From Trogon surrucura (lineage: Eukaryota > Chordata > Aves > Trogoniformes > Trogonidae), in the NCBI GenBank assembly GCA_020746105.1, contig CM036622.1, forward strand, positions 39,533,477-39,597,476: DNA of 64,000 nucleotides, read 5' to 3'. The notes under the pieces are model-generated. The model saw only the letters and a program-made list of their open reading frames with translations, was not told the origin of the DNA and made no database searches. This document shows, in pieces, positions 24,560 through 36,800 of this stretch. The position numbers were made by a program, and so were the translations under genes. How positions within the stretch are numbered: position 1 is the stretch's first letter; each line of letters opens with the position of its first letter.

Positions 24560-24835
24560 CTCATTGCCTGAAGATTTGTTCTAAAATCTGCAAGTATGCC
24601 ATGATACTGTAGCATTCGCAGTATGAATAACTCTTCACAGAATACCTCCTTTATTAAAATCATTATGTTCAAAAAGTAACTTTATATTAAAAGTTGAACC
24701 CATGGATAAGTAAAACATAAATATATAGTCTTCTGCCATTTCTTTTGGTTCAGAAAGAGATTGGTAACTATGAGTTCATTTTACCTTTGTACAGTTCAAA
24801 TTCCAGTCCGTTAATAAAATGTTTAATCAAATCCA
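24560..24835 (+). terminator. MALRD1: MALRD1 3' UTR with poly(A) signals
   Basis: After the TAA an AT-rich 3' UTR carries a variant signal ATTAAA at 24653-24658, further ATTAAA near 24686, and a canonical AATAAA at 24813-24818. The canonical one suggests transcript ends at about 24830-24845. Which signal is used cannot be told from sequence. Confidence 0.6.
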
Positions 24836-26880
24836 AAATCTTGAGGTTTGGGAATAATAATTTTATCTCTGTTGTTTGAGAAATGATGACTTAAATATTT
24901 CTCTAATTTTGCACTAAGAAGGGATTTTAAATGGCTGTTTTAATGTTCCAAGGGGTGGAAGCAAAAGAAAAGTCTTTGTATAATTAGAAACATACCAAGC
25001 TAAATCAAAGATGGTCTCATGAATCGTGAATTTGCATATCAGCTCAGCATGTGATTCATCACTGTGACATACCAGTACATACACTTATTTTTTAAAAATA
25101 TGTTTATTATTAACCTTGATAGTCATATCTGACCAAATTCCATTCTGGTCAGCTCTACAGGGCTTACCGCAGCACTGCTGATATATTTAGTTTAGTGGTT
25201 GACAGAGGGTTGAAACTAGCATGTTCAGGAAACTGTATTTCTGCTGAATAGGTTGACCTCCCACACAGCTCAAACTTGTTTTCCTGTGCCTACATGAGAA
25301 AGATATTGGAGGCGAATTACAGATTGCTTCTTGATTTTGAGGGTCATCCTCTGTGATACCAGGCATAACTTGTAATAGTGTTTACACTTTAAATAACTTG
25401 ACAATATGTCATCTTCCATAATGCCCACTTGAATTACATGGTGATCATCTTTAGCTTGAAGGCTTAAGTGTTCCTGCTGTGCTTGTGTTTTCCTCCCTTG
25501 CTGTATTTCTACAGCCTGCTTAACTTTAAACCCATTGGCAAGTTCCAAAGATACTGAACTCCTGCAAATTTCATAAAAACAGACATCTGAGTAGTAGACA
25601 GTATCTCTGTTAATACCTTCCTTCAAGGAAAACTGAAATGCCTGATGTTTATTAGAGTTTCGAGATTCCAGACAGAAAAGCACACTGAAGCCTGGCTTCA
25701 TTCCATCATGTGCGGGGCTACTTGTTTTGGGATTTGTTTTATTTTTCTTTCACTTTTTTCTTAATAGCATAACAGTAGTTCATAGTTCTCTACCTAGGGC
25801 CACAGAACTACTTTTTGACTTAGATTTCCTTATCTGTCATGTTGTTTCATGTGTAGTAGAAGTAACAAGGCATGATTCCCATAGATGTTTGCCCATCATT
25901 CGCTCCAAACCTTTCTCGCAGTATGCTCATAAGTGCCCCTCAGCTGCATCATAAAACCTACTATTTCTCTTTCCCCTCTGCTCTGCAGTCCACTGTAGTA
26001 CCCTCAGTTCTTGCCCAAGTTCCATAGCCTACCCAACAACTTTGTCTCTTCAGCTTATTTCCCTGAAGTCTTCTAACTAGAAACCAAAAAAGAAGCATCA
26101 ATTGCTGTCTGGCCCAGAGCTGCACACGTGCAGATCAGCTGCAGTACGTTCGGCTGGTTGGCGGCACAGGTAACAAACTCGAGCTGCAGCTTCTCCTCCT
26201 CTGTGCCCCAGTTTTGTATGGCTGCCTCCTGCCCCACTGCTGCTTTAATAAAGCCACTTGGAGCTTCACGTCTTTCATACATGCACCTCCCTTAATGACA
26301 AATTTAGTCAGAAGTTGCTAACTATTATTCAAATGTTACTAATATTTTTAATAAGGAACAAGTGACAAGAGGATCACACATGCTGTTCTCTTTTCGAAAC
26401 ATAGAATTTTTCTTACTATACTTGTACTTGTTGAGACACAGAAAATGCACTTGATCCAGCAAAGCGCCAAGTGTCTTCAGCTCCTGACCTCTGTTTGGTG
26501 TTTTGATAAATCTGCTTGAGAAGATTGATCTCCACATTATAAACAGGTATTGAACATTCCTACAAGGTGAAGGCCAGGTAGTAAAATTCTTATTTATTCT
26601 GCAATAGACTAGCACTGCTTTCAGAATTTCATTAAACACTAAAATGTTGGGTTTTCTATAGTCTTTAAATCTCCAATCAATGTGTCTCACTGTGTATAAC
26701 TATAAAAAAAATACAATATTGAAAAGGAGAAAATTAATAGGTAGAATTTTATCATGTTCTCCCTTATGAAACAAACTATGTTTATTTTACTATTCATGGT
26801 ACTCACATTTTAATGTCTTGAATGGAAGCACGGGATTTTAAAGAATTACTGTAAAACAACTCAAAAAATATCATATTTCT
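24836..26880. other. Intergenic DNA downstream of MALRD1
   Basis: This stretch is mostly AT-rich. A minus-strand ORF of 143 codons (25270-25701) has no recognisable domain, and chance ORFs of that size are expected in this much DNA. A more GC-rich island at about 26090-26280 has a canonical AATAAA (26247-26252) and may be a retroelement or transcript-end remnant. Confidence 0.4.
26090..26290. other. GC-rich patch with AATAAA signal, unidentified
   Basis: About 200 bp stand out from AT-rich flanks. On the plus strand the patch ends in TGCTTTAATAAAGCCACTTG, which is like the poly(A) region of an LTR or the end of a transcript. On the minus strand it holds a 69-codon ORF (26073-26282) with no recognised domain. 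I cannot decide between a solo LTR fragment, a 3' terminal exon and a decayed retrocopy. Confidence 0.25.
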
Positions 26881-26881
26881 C

Positions 26882-26963
26882 ATCAGTAGCTATCAGTAGC
26901 TATTTCCTGGGTCAAGTTGGACTCTTCCAAATAATACTTCCAAATAATACTTCCAAATTATAC
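26882..26963. repeat. Two short tandem arrays side by side
   Basis: ATCAGTAGCT occurs twice at 26882-26901. TTCCAAATAATAC occurs three times at 26925-26963, with one base changed in the third copy. Both look like local slippage duplications. Confidence 0.8.
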
Positions 26964-29900
26964 TTTTTATTTCATTTTCTGAAACTTTTCAGTACTTTGA
27001 ACTAAAGCAGTAGAATTCATGTTTTCAGTCATCCTTGCCACAATTTCAATTTCAAAAGCTAAAGAATATGACAGGAAAAATATTGTTAAATCTTTCTACA
27101 CAGGTTTCTTACTTCTCTCAGTTAATAATAGCCCTTGACTAAATATTCTATGTAAGCTTGTGCTGTTATTGTCATAGATTCTAAGCAGCAAAAATCAAAA
27201 ATTGTTTCCAAATGGCCTGTTTTCTGGAAATAAATTAGAAGATGGATACTCTATACAGATGATGAATAACGTACTCCAGTCTGGTCTTAAACATATTTGT
27301 ACATTAATGATCCAAGGTCACAGCAGAAGTAAATTACAAGACAAAACTTTTAGCTAAACCTAATACCACCTGTAGTGCGGTCAATATGCCCTTCTCAGAG
27401 TTGTTTCAGCTCCCAAAATCTCACAATCATGAAAAATGCACACAAGCAAGTCTCTGGCTTTTGTTTAATCTGCATTTCAAAACAAGACATAGTTATTGTA
27501 TACATCAATAACCATGCCTCACACAGCCAGGTCCTTCTCTTAGAAAGGGTCATTGTATTTGTAGCTTTTTCTCAACATCTGCCACTAGCCACTACTCTGC
27601 AATTTTAGAAGAGGTGGCAAGAGGAGAAGGATCTTCCCTTCAAAAAAACTGTAAGTACAACATGTAGCTGCATACCCTCCTCCTTGCAGATACTAAGGGG
27701 CTCAGTCCTTGCTCAGAGCTTCCTTTTGGGCTTACTGGTTGCACTGTGGCAGCGGTACTGGTGATTCGTACTGCTGCCCCATTTGTCCACTCATTCCTGC
27801 ATCTGCTGGCTATCACAGCCGAGATCCCCGTGGATGTAGTCCAGGCACTTGTTGATGGTGACTTTATCTCAGCAACAACCCTATCAACATGAAGATGATA
27901 AAACTGATCAATCACATGATCTAATTTTGAAGTTGTTCTGACTTTGAGCTGGAGCATGGGTTAGATGACATTCAGAAGTCCTTTGCAATCTAAATGATCT
28001 TGTAGTTCTACGATTCCATGGTCTTGGTGGCACCCAGTTCCATCTTGACAACACTGTCCTCATTCAATTCTGTCTCGAGCTTGTGCCATGGAGGCATATG
28101 TTTGCTGAGATCATTCTGAAGCCAAGGGTATCCTCAGCTGCCCCTTACAGTTTCTGCATTGTTTATTGTTTGATCAGCTGTGGCTGAGGCCTCAGGCACA
28201 GCTTTTGACTTTTTTTCATGCTCTATTTCTGTATCTGACACAGCTGGAGATAGGTTCTTGGATTAGTTAGGGCTTTGATCTGATCTGTTACATCTTTATT
28301 GGACTTGTCGCCATATATGAACACCAGAGCCACCTAAAAAATGCTCATTCGTAGTAGCCATCAAGTTGGCAAGAGTTCAACTAATCTTGACCTCAGGTAG
28401 ATGCCCATCCTAGAGTGAAGTAAATGGAATTCTAGCAGCTCCTAATTCTTTCTTTTGACTGTAAAGACAGTCTGGATATGATACCTGCAAAGGAGATGTC
28501 CAGATTTAATAATGTGAGCCCCATTCATACTTTCTTACTTAACTCCAAATTTCATTAATGTACGTATATGGTACAGAGATTCTCACTGGATAATCTTCCT
28601 TACAAGTGTATGTGGAAATAATTTCTTATTCAGATATTTTCCAGACCTCTCTGTTTGTATGAGTCTTACAAAAAGAGCTTAATATGTACATATAACATTC
28701 AGTAACGCATCTGTCAAAACCTGATACCTTCTGTCTTTCATTTTCAGTTTGGGTGGAGGAAGAGAGGGAGAAGTAGGTGGGGAGAATTCATATAAATTAG
28801 CAAAAATCGAAGTTAGTAAACACCTAGACAGAAAAATCCATTGAGGGCTGTATTGCTCTGTATAGATTACAGCATGTGAGAAGTCAGGCACATGACATGC
28901 AACAGGATTCTTCTCCGCTAAGCCCTTAAAAATAGTCATTTATTTTACAATGTACCAGTCAGTTCCTAAGACTTGTGAATAGGAAATTGTTCTCCACTCT
29001 GTGGGAATAAAGAAAGAAAAAATGCAGCAAAGGAAGGAAAATCAGTACTAAGAATAAGTGTAGTAACATCATTCCAAACTGTTCCTACACTGCTACTACT
29101 TCATTGCCTGTAGTTCTTAATATTGTAGCCCTTTTTATTTGAAAGCAGGTATGCAGCTCACCAAAAGAGGGGCCATAGTATGCATGTTCCCACAGCAGCC
29201 AACCACAGATCCTCAAAAATGCCAAGCAAGGTAATATTCGTATTTGGATTTAAATTCACATCTGCAGCTATAATAACTCCTTAGGACATATTCCACACTC
29301 AGAAAAAAAATAGGTGTTTTTCTACAGGACATTTAATATGTGGCAAATAAGATATGGCAAACTGTAGAGCAGTCTTGATCGGTTGCATTTTATTTTTATG
29401 AGGATACTCAAAATGAATCTTAAAGGTGAGGGGAAATGAATAACTTTCATCACACTAGCAATTTACCTCATATTTACTGTTCTATTATAAGAATATTTTT
29501 TTTTCTCATCTTAATATGGCCAAAGAGCAACATATCATTCAGCCTAAAAGAGGGTCCAAGAATATAAAGCTTGACCTGGGTGTTTAAGTGGTTAGAATGG
29601 GGTGTAATAGCTAGAGTAGTTTGTGAGGTGATAAGTTTTTGCAGTCCTCTGGCCCTCCATGGATCAATCACAAGCTAAAATACGTCTCCCAGCATTGGTT
29701 CCGACTACTAGAAAGAGTTTTCTATTCTGATAGTTGAATGAATTTTTAAATGCATACCTCTCATTTTGCCTATTCCTTTGTAAAAGGAACTCATTGGTCT
29801 TTTATGAATGATGTCAGTTTATTATGCTTTGGAGAGGAGCTGGTCAAGTACATGGTAATATCTTGGCAAAAGGATGAAGTCAAAAGTTGTCAGGTAGAGG

Positions 29901-32734
29901 GAAGGGTGGGTATTCTACTTTTCGAATGTGAGTCTCTAAGGCAAGTTAGCAAGGCATGCTCAACTGGGTTAAATGGGTTCAACAGGGAGAAATGAGCACA
30001 AATTATTCATGGGAATTCTTTAATCTTCTGTGTAATTGCGTGATCATTCTCAGAACAAAGACTTTGATTGATCATAATGGGAGGAGAAAGTCAGTTCACA
30101 CTCAGCACAATGATTAACATACAGCTATGGAGAACAACAACAACAAAAAAAGCCCTGATAATTTTGTGCTATAATATTTTATGTGTTTTTTGAAAGTTTA
30201 GGATGCTATGCCTAAATAATTTAAAGGTAATTACAAGTAATCCTTTTTTTTTTCTCTCTCTCAAAAGAAAGCTGCCTTCATTTTGTCCTTAATGTTAATT
30301 TTTAATTTTGAGTCTTAATTCTTCAAATCACTATTTTTTTTCAACCATCTGATGCAGATCACAAAACAGTATAATACAGTGATGAGTATTTTACGATATA
30401 TATAGTATGAGTTTGTAAAGCTTTAGTCAACATTATTACAGTTTTGATATCAAAGGCTTACAATACAATTGATATCTGAGGCTTACAATACTTTTATAGA
30501 TATGTTAGAAACATGCTATATCAAGAGCATTAACATTGGTCATCTATTTGGTATTCACATGGACGTGTTAGCAAGAAGTGGACATTAATAAGCATTACAT
30601 TACAGCTGGTCTCCAACGAAACTGAGCATTAGAGCTACAGTAGTAGTTAAAGTATTCAGCACGATCCGTGTAAAGTGTTGTCAGGGAATTAATAATGATT
30701 TGCTTCTTTTTGTAAAAAGGGGCTATACTCATTGTAACAACATGATTAATCATGTAATAAATTAACTCAGGGAGGTAAGTAGGACTCTCAGGGTTATACG
30801 CTGCTTTCAGTTTATATGCAAAATTGCTGCTGACACAAAGCAAATAAAAGGATAAAGGAATATACACCTAGAAATATATTCCTAGATTTATACTCCTATA
30901 GCAATCTAGAATATCTGGGGATGAAAAATACTAAATTGCAAGACAGTTTCCGTTTAGCCGTCTTAGTCAGCAGATGGGTTCACTGAACACCCTTGAGAAA
31001 ACTCAGTGGCCAAAGGATGCTCAGGTTGAAAAGTTCTGGTAACTCACACAACTGCCTTTGCAAATGTTAACCAATCGAGGCAACTTTTAAAGGAGCGTTG
31101 TTGCTGTATTTTAGGATCAGTTCAGCTGCTACTTTAAACCACTCTAAAATTTGCCTATTTTACTAGCTTTCTGAACCTTCTCTTGAAGATCTGTTTCTCA
31201 CAGGTGGCAGTTTAGAAAGGCAGCATGGATACATTTGGATATACTCTCAGTTTATTTTCCTGTTTGTACGCCTTTTTCTATTTCACTTGAATTTTTCTAC
31301 CAAAAAGTAGATACATGGCAAACACTATTCAGCTCCGCTTCAACAAAACTGTCTTGGAGTATGTACGGGGTAGAATGGTGAGAGGCAAAGGAGAGAATTA
31401 ATCTCAGTAAATATTCAACATACTAAGATACCCAGGGATCCAGTTTTTTATTTTCTCATTTGTATCCGGTTTGTGGCCCATTTCCTACTTACAGATAAAA
31501 ATCAAATAATAAATTAACATGTTCTGTCTTTAAGTACACTGCAAATTACCCTAACAAAATTCTTAAGGTATTTAACTGGACGAGTTAAAACAACAAACAA
31601 CAAAATAATTCAGACCAAAAATTGAATTTTGTGATAGTAGTGGGAATTCTTTAAAAGAATCTTCAGTAGAATGTTGCTCCATAAAATGTTCCCTCTAAGT
31701 AGGGGCATGTGGGATCACTCCCTGTATTTAGCTTGTCAACCTCCTATAAACAGCAATTAAACTCACTCACCACCTCACACATTCTTTCAAAGCTCTCTGG
31801 AAATGAGACTAAAATGCAAATGGTAGCTAGTGCACACCATATAGAGATCTGAGACTGACGTACAACTTTTTATCTCCAACTGAAAAGGTAATTTGCAAAT
31901 ATGGTTGTTTATATAGAATCTTACAAGAGAAAATATTAAAATCTCTCACTGAAGGGATCACACAGCTTTGATTTCTTTTACCTTGATACTGATCAATCAA
32001 GTTGCACATATGTGTTATTTTAAATTAAGATTGCATTATATTCTTTAATCTGATGCAAATTAATCATATATCTATACACGTGTATATGTATGCTAGGTGC
32101 CATGAGGAAAGGCAAACAACATATGTACATCTCCGGACGTCCGCACCTTCAGAGAGCTATCTGTGCCTTTGGCTAGACTTTTCTTGTGCTGACGGTCTGT
32201 TTAGTTCAACTTTCAATCTTTCCATCTTTTTCAGCCTTTCAATCTTCATATTTGCCTTTTTATCATCTTCTTTCCTATCCTCTTTCACTGATCATTCAAC
32301 CCTTCACTTATCCTCTCTCCCACATGAAAGGGAAATGGATTTTTGAATAAATATGCCATTTGTTTCAATCATGCTGGTTAAGTTACACTTACCCTCTATA
32401 TTGTCTCTGACTTACATATTGGATTGCAAATTCCTCAAGGCTTTCTTGGTCCTTGGGCACTCCTACACTGATTATCATGAATAATGTCACCTGATTTTCA
32501 AGAGTTTCAATTGCCTATAAATCTTACTGAAGCCAGAAGGAAGCCTGAATGAGAACTGCAGTCCTGGGATTTCAAGAAATTCCAGACACACTAGGAAATT
32601 GTTATTTCACAACCAAAATGTGAATTGAAAGTCCCAACTCCAGGCACCTTGGTTTCAGTGTTTTAAGTAATTACTTATATTTTGCTTTACCCTTGTCCCA
32701 TTGTCATTTCTCATAGAAGAGACTTACATCATCA
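26964..32734. other. Gene-poor intergenic DNA
   Basis: No gene is supported here. A possible very old CR1 3' end lies near 27945-28020. A 21-bp near-repeat (GATATC-AAGGCTTACAATAC type) lies at 30446-30466 and 30471-30491. Short ORFs are scattered and lack domain signals. Confidence 0.4.
27945..28020 (+). mobile_element. Possible ancient CR1 3' end
   Basis: The segment GGAGCATGGGTTAGATGACA leads to a degenerate CTTTGCAATCTAAATGATC and ends TTCTACGATTCCATG. This follows the order of a CR1 3' UTR (TTGGATTAGATGACC, AGGTCCCTTCCAACC, then the ATTCTATGATTCT end) with heavy decay. Confidence 0.45.
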
Positions 32735-33050
32735 TGAGTGTCACGAGGATGGAGCCAGGCTCTTCTCGGTGACAGCCACTGATAGGACAAGGGGTAATGG
32801 GCTGAAACTGGAACATAAGAGGTTCCGCTTAAACTCGAGAAGAAACTTCTTCTCAGTGAGGGTGACGGAGCCCTGGAACAGGCTGCCCAGAGAGGTTGTG
32901 GAGTCTCCTTCTCTGGAGACATTCAAGACCTGCCTGGACACGTTCCTGTGTGGCATAGTCTAGGCATTCCTGCTCTGGCAGGGGGATTGGACTTGATCTT
33001 TCGAGGTCCCTTCCAATCCCTAACATTCTATGATTCTATGATTCTATGAT
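32735..33050 (+). mobile_element. CR1 LINE 3' end, relatively young
   Basis: This copy is truncated to the last part of ORF2. The translation of 32740-32963 includes [20 protein letters not shown], then [20 protein letters not shown] and [11 protein letters not shown], without an internal stop. The 3' UTR reads TCTTTCGAGGTCCCTTCCAA and ends in three copies of ATTCTATG (33025-33050). The clean frame and the perfect terminal repeat suggest a recent insertion compared with the other copies. Confidence 0.95.
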
Positions 33051-33229
33051 CATTAGATCAAATCCTTTTCAGGCAGTTCAAAACCAAGTTGTAGGAACTG
33101 TACCTAAACCATTGTGAGAGATGGTAAAGAGAGATGTCTCAAACAGCTGTAGTCCTTATCTTGCCACTTGGCCCTGATTACCAGAGATTTGGGGAATGGG
33201 CCCCTGCAGGGATGGGCTGTTTCCTTCCT
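33051..33229. other. Spacer between CR1 end and LTR-like element
   Basis: This is a unique-looking 180 bp stretch. The start of the LTR-like element may lie within it, because no clear TG terminus with a target duplication was found. Confidence 0.3.
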
Positions 33230-33660
33230 ATGTTGATTGACTTCACTTAACCATACCGATGCAACAATGTGATGGTCGAACCAAGCCTACTGTCAGACAA
33301 GTTACAGGGGAACTCAATACTCTGAGGACCACCAGGGACCCCCAGAGGACCACCAGAGACCCCCAAAGCAACCCTTTGACTCATTTGAGGAATTCTCTGG
33401 AAGATGCCACAGCTCCTGTGTGGAAATTAATGCAGACTCCACCTGCAGGAGGGGTCTAGGTGTGTCAAACACTATAAAAACACAACCTACCAAGCTACAG
33501 GTGGTGCCCCATCATCCTGGATCCAAAAATGCCACTGGACAATGCTGGAACACAGGGTGGTGGTCTTTCTATCTATTTTCCCCTCTTCTTTCCTCTTTTT
33601 TCTCTCCTTCTTTTTTCTCCCCTTTCTCTTAACCATTCTACTTCTCTCCAACATGCAACC
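33230..33660 (+). mobile_element. Endogenous-retrovirus-like LTR (boundaries approximate)
   Basis: Several features together suggest an LTR. There is a direct repeat of 21 bp (33324-33344 and 33345-33365, a GAGGACCACCAG-type unit). A TATA box, TATAAAAA at 33473-33480, has promoter-like spacing. A long C/T tract follows (about 33568-33640). Neither a clear TG/CA boundary nor a target-site duplication was seen, so the ends are estimates. The element continues into a gag-like stretch, which suggests a truncated provirus and not a solo LTR. The family is not determined. Confidence 0.5.
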
Positions 33661-33840
33661 ACTCTCTTTTGGGAGTAGGTATATGTATATCTCAAATGGA
33701 GTTGCCGTTAGAGAGCATCAGGTGACTTTGTGGAGAAATGTAGCTCGCAAATTAAAAGATTGGTTGGCTGCTGTTAGGGGAGACATTGTTTGCAGACACA
33801 GGAATGAGAACAGATTGTTTGCGGTTTGTTTTTAATCTTT
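33661..33840 (+). pseudogene. Short gag-like remnant downstream of the LTR-like element
   Basis: An open stretch in the plus frame (ORF 33542-33835) encodes, from about 33695, an N-terminal-like segment rich in Arg, Lys and Trp (for example REHQVTLWRNVARK). This composition fits a retroviral matrix protein start and follows the LTR-like promoter in the expected order. It ends at about 33833 with TAA, after which ordinary AT-rich DNA follows, so the rest of the provirus is missing. The gag assignment is by position and composition only. Confidence 0.35.
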
Positions 33841-36800
33841 TAAAATTGCCTAATCTGTGTGGAATTATACCCAAAGGGTCAGCAGCATTTCTGGGATCTA
33901 CAATACTAGACTATACTATACACAAATTTGTTTAATTTTTAACTAGTAAATTCAAATATCTCAAGAAATATTTGAGAAAATAGAAGAAAAAGTCCACTTA
34001 CTTAGAAGTTCTTTCTCATTTAATCTTTATTTCTCCACTTGGCTTCAAGTTTCAGAACACATTTTTACATTAACAATAAGTGAATGCATATTTATATGTG
34101 TATTTTACATTGTCAAATTATTAACTACAAAACTACAGTGCACCACAAAGACACATCACACCGCCCTTCCATTTATATTATCTTAAAATAGTAAATACAG
34201 TATATAGGATTCAAGAACAGGCTTACAGGAGGAGCCTGTATGTCAGAAGAAGATATTTGTCCTTCTCTGGCACCCATGTGACACAATTAATACACTGCCA
34301 GCACTGTAAATCACATGGGCAGCCTTTTCCATTTAACAAAGAAGTATTGCTATTCTAGTAAAGCTGTACTGTTTTCGGTGATGGCACTTGCCTCTTTATG
34401 CAGCAGTCGACAGAACTTTGTATCAAAATAGATCATTGTGTAAGCGGAAAGCAAACGTGCAAGTTTTCAATTGCAAAACCACTTCAGCTGCAGCACAGAC
34501 ACAACAATACTTGCTTTCAATAGCTAAGGGGAAAAACACATTAATAGACATACCAGCCAAATTGCTGTAACTTCCAATCCAATAGAACAATGGCAAACTG
34601 CCCAAAGGAAATGCCCAAAATATTTGATCTAAGCTACGTTGAAGGACAGTGTATTGCACATTGGGAACTTTTAACCTTAACAATCATGATTAAATTAAAA
34701 AAAAATACAGAAAAAAAAATCACTACTGCTAAACATAACTTTTCCACTAGTAAAATTTAGGCTGTGATGCCTTGTAAGATATATTCCTCTGTATACATTT
34801 AACAGCTCCTCGTGAAATTCTTTCCTTTAGCAATGTCCTCAAAATCTAAATTGCAAAGGAGCTGATTTTAATGTCTGTACATGCATAATATATAACTATC
34901 TTCTGTTCTTGTTTATATTTATACATTTTATGTATCATACATTAAAGTTTTACAAAATATGTATTTTCCATTATATTTGGGGGGGTGTTAAATGCAATTT
35001 TAAGGGGTAGCTTAATGAAAAGATATATTGTTTGACTAGTATATATATGAAGTTATTTTTTGTTAATATTTTTGTTATGACAATATTTCCTATACAATTT
35101 TTTCAATGGAAATTAAAACTGCACATTGTTGTTAAACATTAATGGCAGCCCTTAAAAAACAATAGAAATTGATCCTGATGTTATGTGCAACATGTAATTA
35201 CATATTCAATGATCCAGCTCATAGTGCACTTTTGTACAACCTATTTGTGATTGATCAAAAAAGAATAGGTATACTAGTTCTGAAGCTAACATGAAGACAC
35301 CAATGAATCATCAAGCCTTCTCTCAATCACTTTCCATCAAGGAATATAGCTTCACAACAGTAATTCCAGAGCAGTTCCATCAAATTAAGGTTAAACTCAT
35401 GGTTTAAAACAAACATGGCCACAGATTTTTGTGTGACTAGGGTCATCATGAGTTGTCAAAAACACTGTTTAGAAAATATGTGGTACCCTAGGTGATGATC
35501 ACTTGGTATCGATAAGAATGGATATTCTTAGGTGGGACTAATTTTGTATCAAAAGGTATTACATAATGACAGTGCGGAAATATTAATATACATTCTCAGA
35601 AACACATATTCTGAACAGTTCTTATACGAAATTAGCCTTTTCTGGGTAGCAATAGATAAATATTGACTAGCCTAACTAAATCCCCTAAAAGTTGGAGTAC
35701 CTATCAGCTTCTCTTTGGTATCCATAAAACAGTGGCAAGCACAAGTTAAGTTTTAGCTATGAAGCAAGAGACATAATTACAGTAAATTACACAATTCAGA
35801 CCAGTTCAAGGGGAAAAATGAGTGAAATTTTTAAGCACACATTTAACATTTAAGTATCTGCTGAAAGTACTTGCCTAAGGTTTACTGGAATACATCCTTA
35901 AATTTCATTGCTTTCATTAACTGCCTTAAGCACTAAAGGTCTGTGGAGGTAAAGCAGCAGTTCTTAAAAGTTTCAAGACTGAGTACGTTTTTTTTCCTTT
36001 TCCATAGTAGTCACCTTCACACACCCCAACTTCCTCACTTCAGCCAGTGGTCCTCTATCACTTTGTATGTACCCAATGTGCACCTTGCATGTGGAAGTCA
36101 GCCCGGACTACCTGGGCGTTGTGCAGCCTAACAAGACAAACGCTGCTCTCTTGCACCTTCTCTCTTGCACCCTTGCTGGACTCAGAAATCCCCTTCCTCC
36201 TCTTCTCCTTCCCCAAAACCATCCCTTGCCCTTGTGCACACAGTTTTCTTCCCTTAATACAGCCCCAGAGCTGTATTCATAGAATCCTTGGGTCTCTGCT
36301 CCCATGGGAGGAAGGAGCAGGGTGTTTACATGGGGCTGCTGCTCAGCCCAAGCCCAGTGTAGAGAGGAAACAAAGCAAAGGAAAGGAGAGCAGGTCCCAA
36401 ACAGCTACAACCGTGAGATGATCCATGACCTTCTCCTATCCCACTCATTAAAAGCAAGTGTGGTGTGACTTAACTAGCAAAGAAAAATGCCCAGCTACCA
36501 AAGATGTCAAATCCTCTACAGGTATGAAAACAGTATTACACTTGTCTTAAGCTTTTTTTTAGTTTTATGGGTGGAAGTTAGAATGAATAATTACTAGAAC
36601 TGATTATACAAACATTTCCCCTGGTAACATACCTTGATCCTTGCACTGTGCTACAGGCTGTCAGTCATGGCGTTTGGTCTAAAAAAAAAAACCCAGATAT
36701 TTTGCATTAATTTTTAAACATATAACAACCATTTAAAGAATTGACATGGTCCCTATCACCAGCATATCAAAAAGCTTCTTATCTTTATTGGATGGACCAT

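Noticed and set aside
25270-25701. 143-codon minus-strand ORF beyond the MALRD1 end
   Set aside because: No domain, signal or splice support. An ORF of this length is expected about once by chance in a window of this size and composition.
36047-36421. 124-codon ORF in a GC-richer patch
   Set aside because: No recognised domain. Competing frames are equally open and no promoter or splice signals define a gene.
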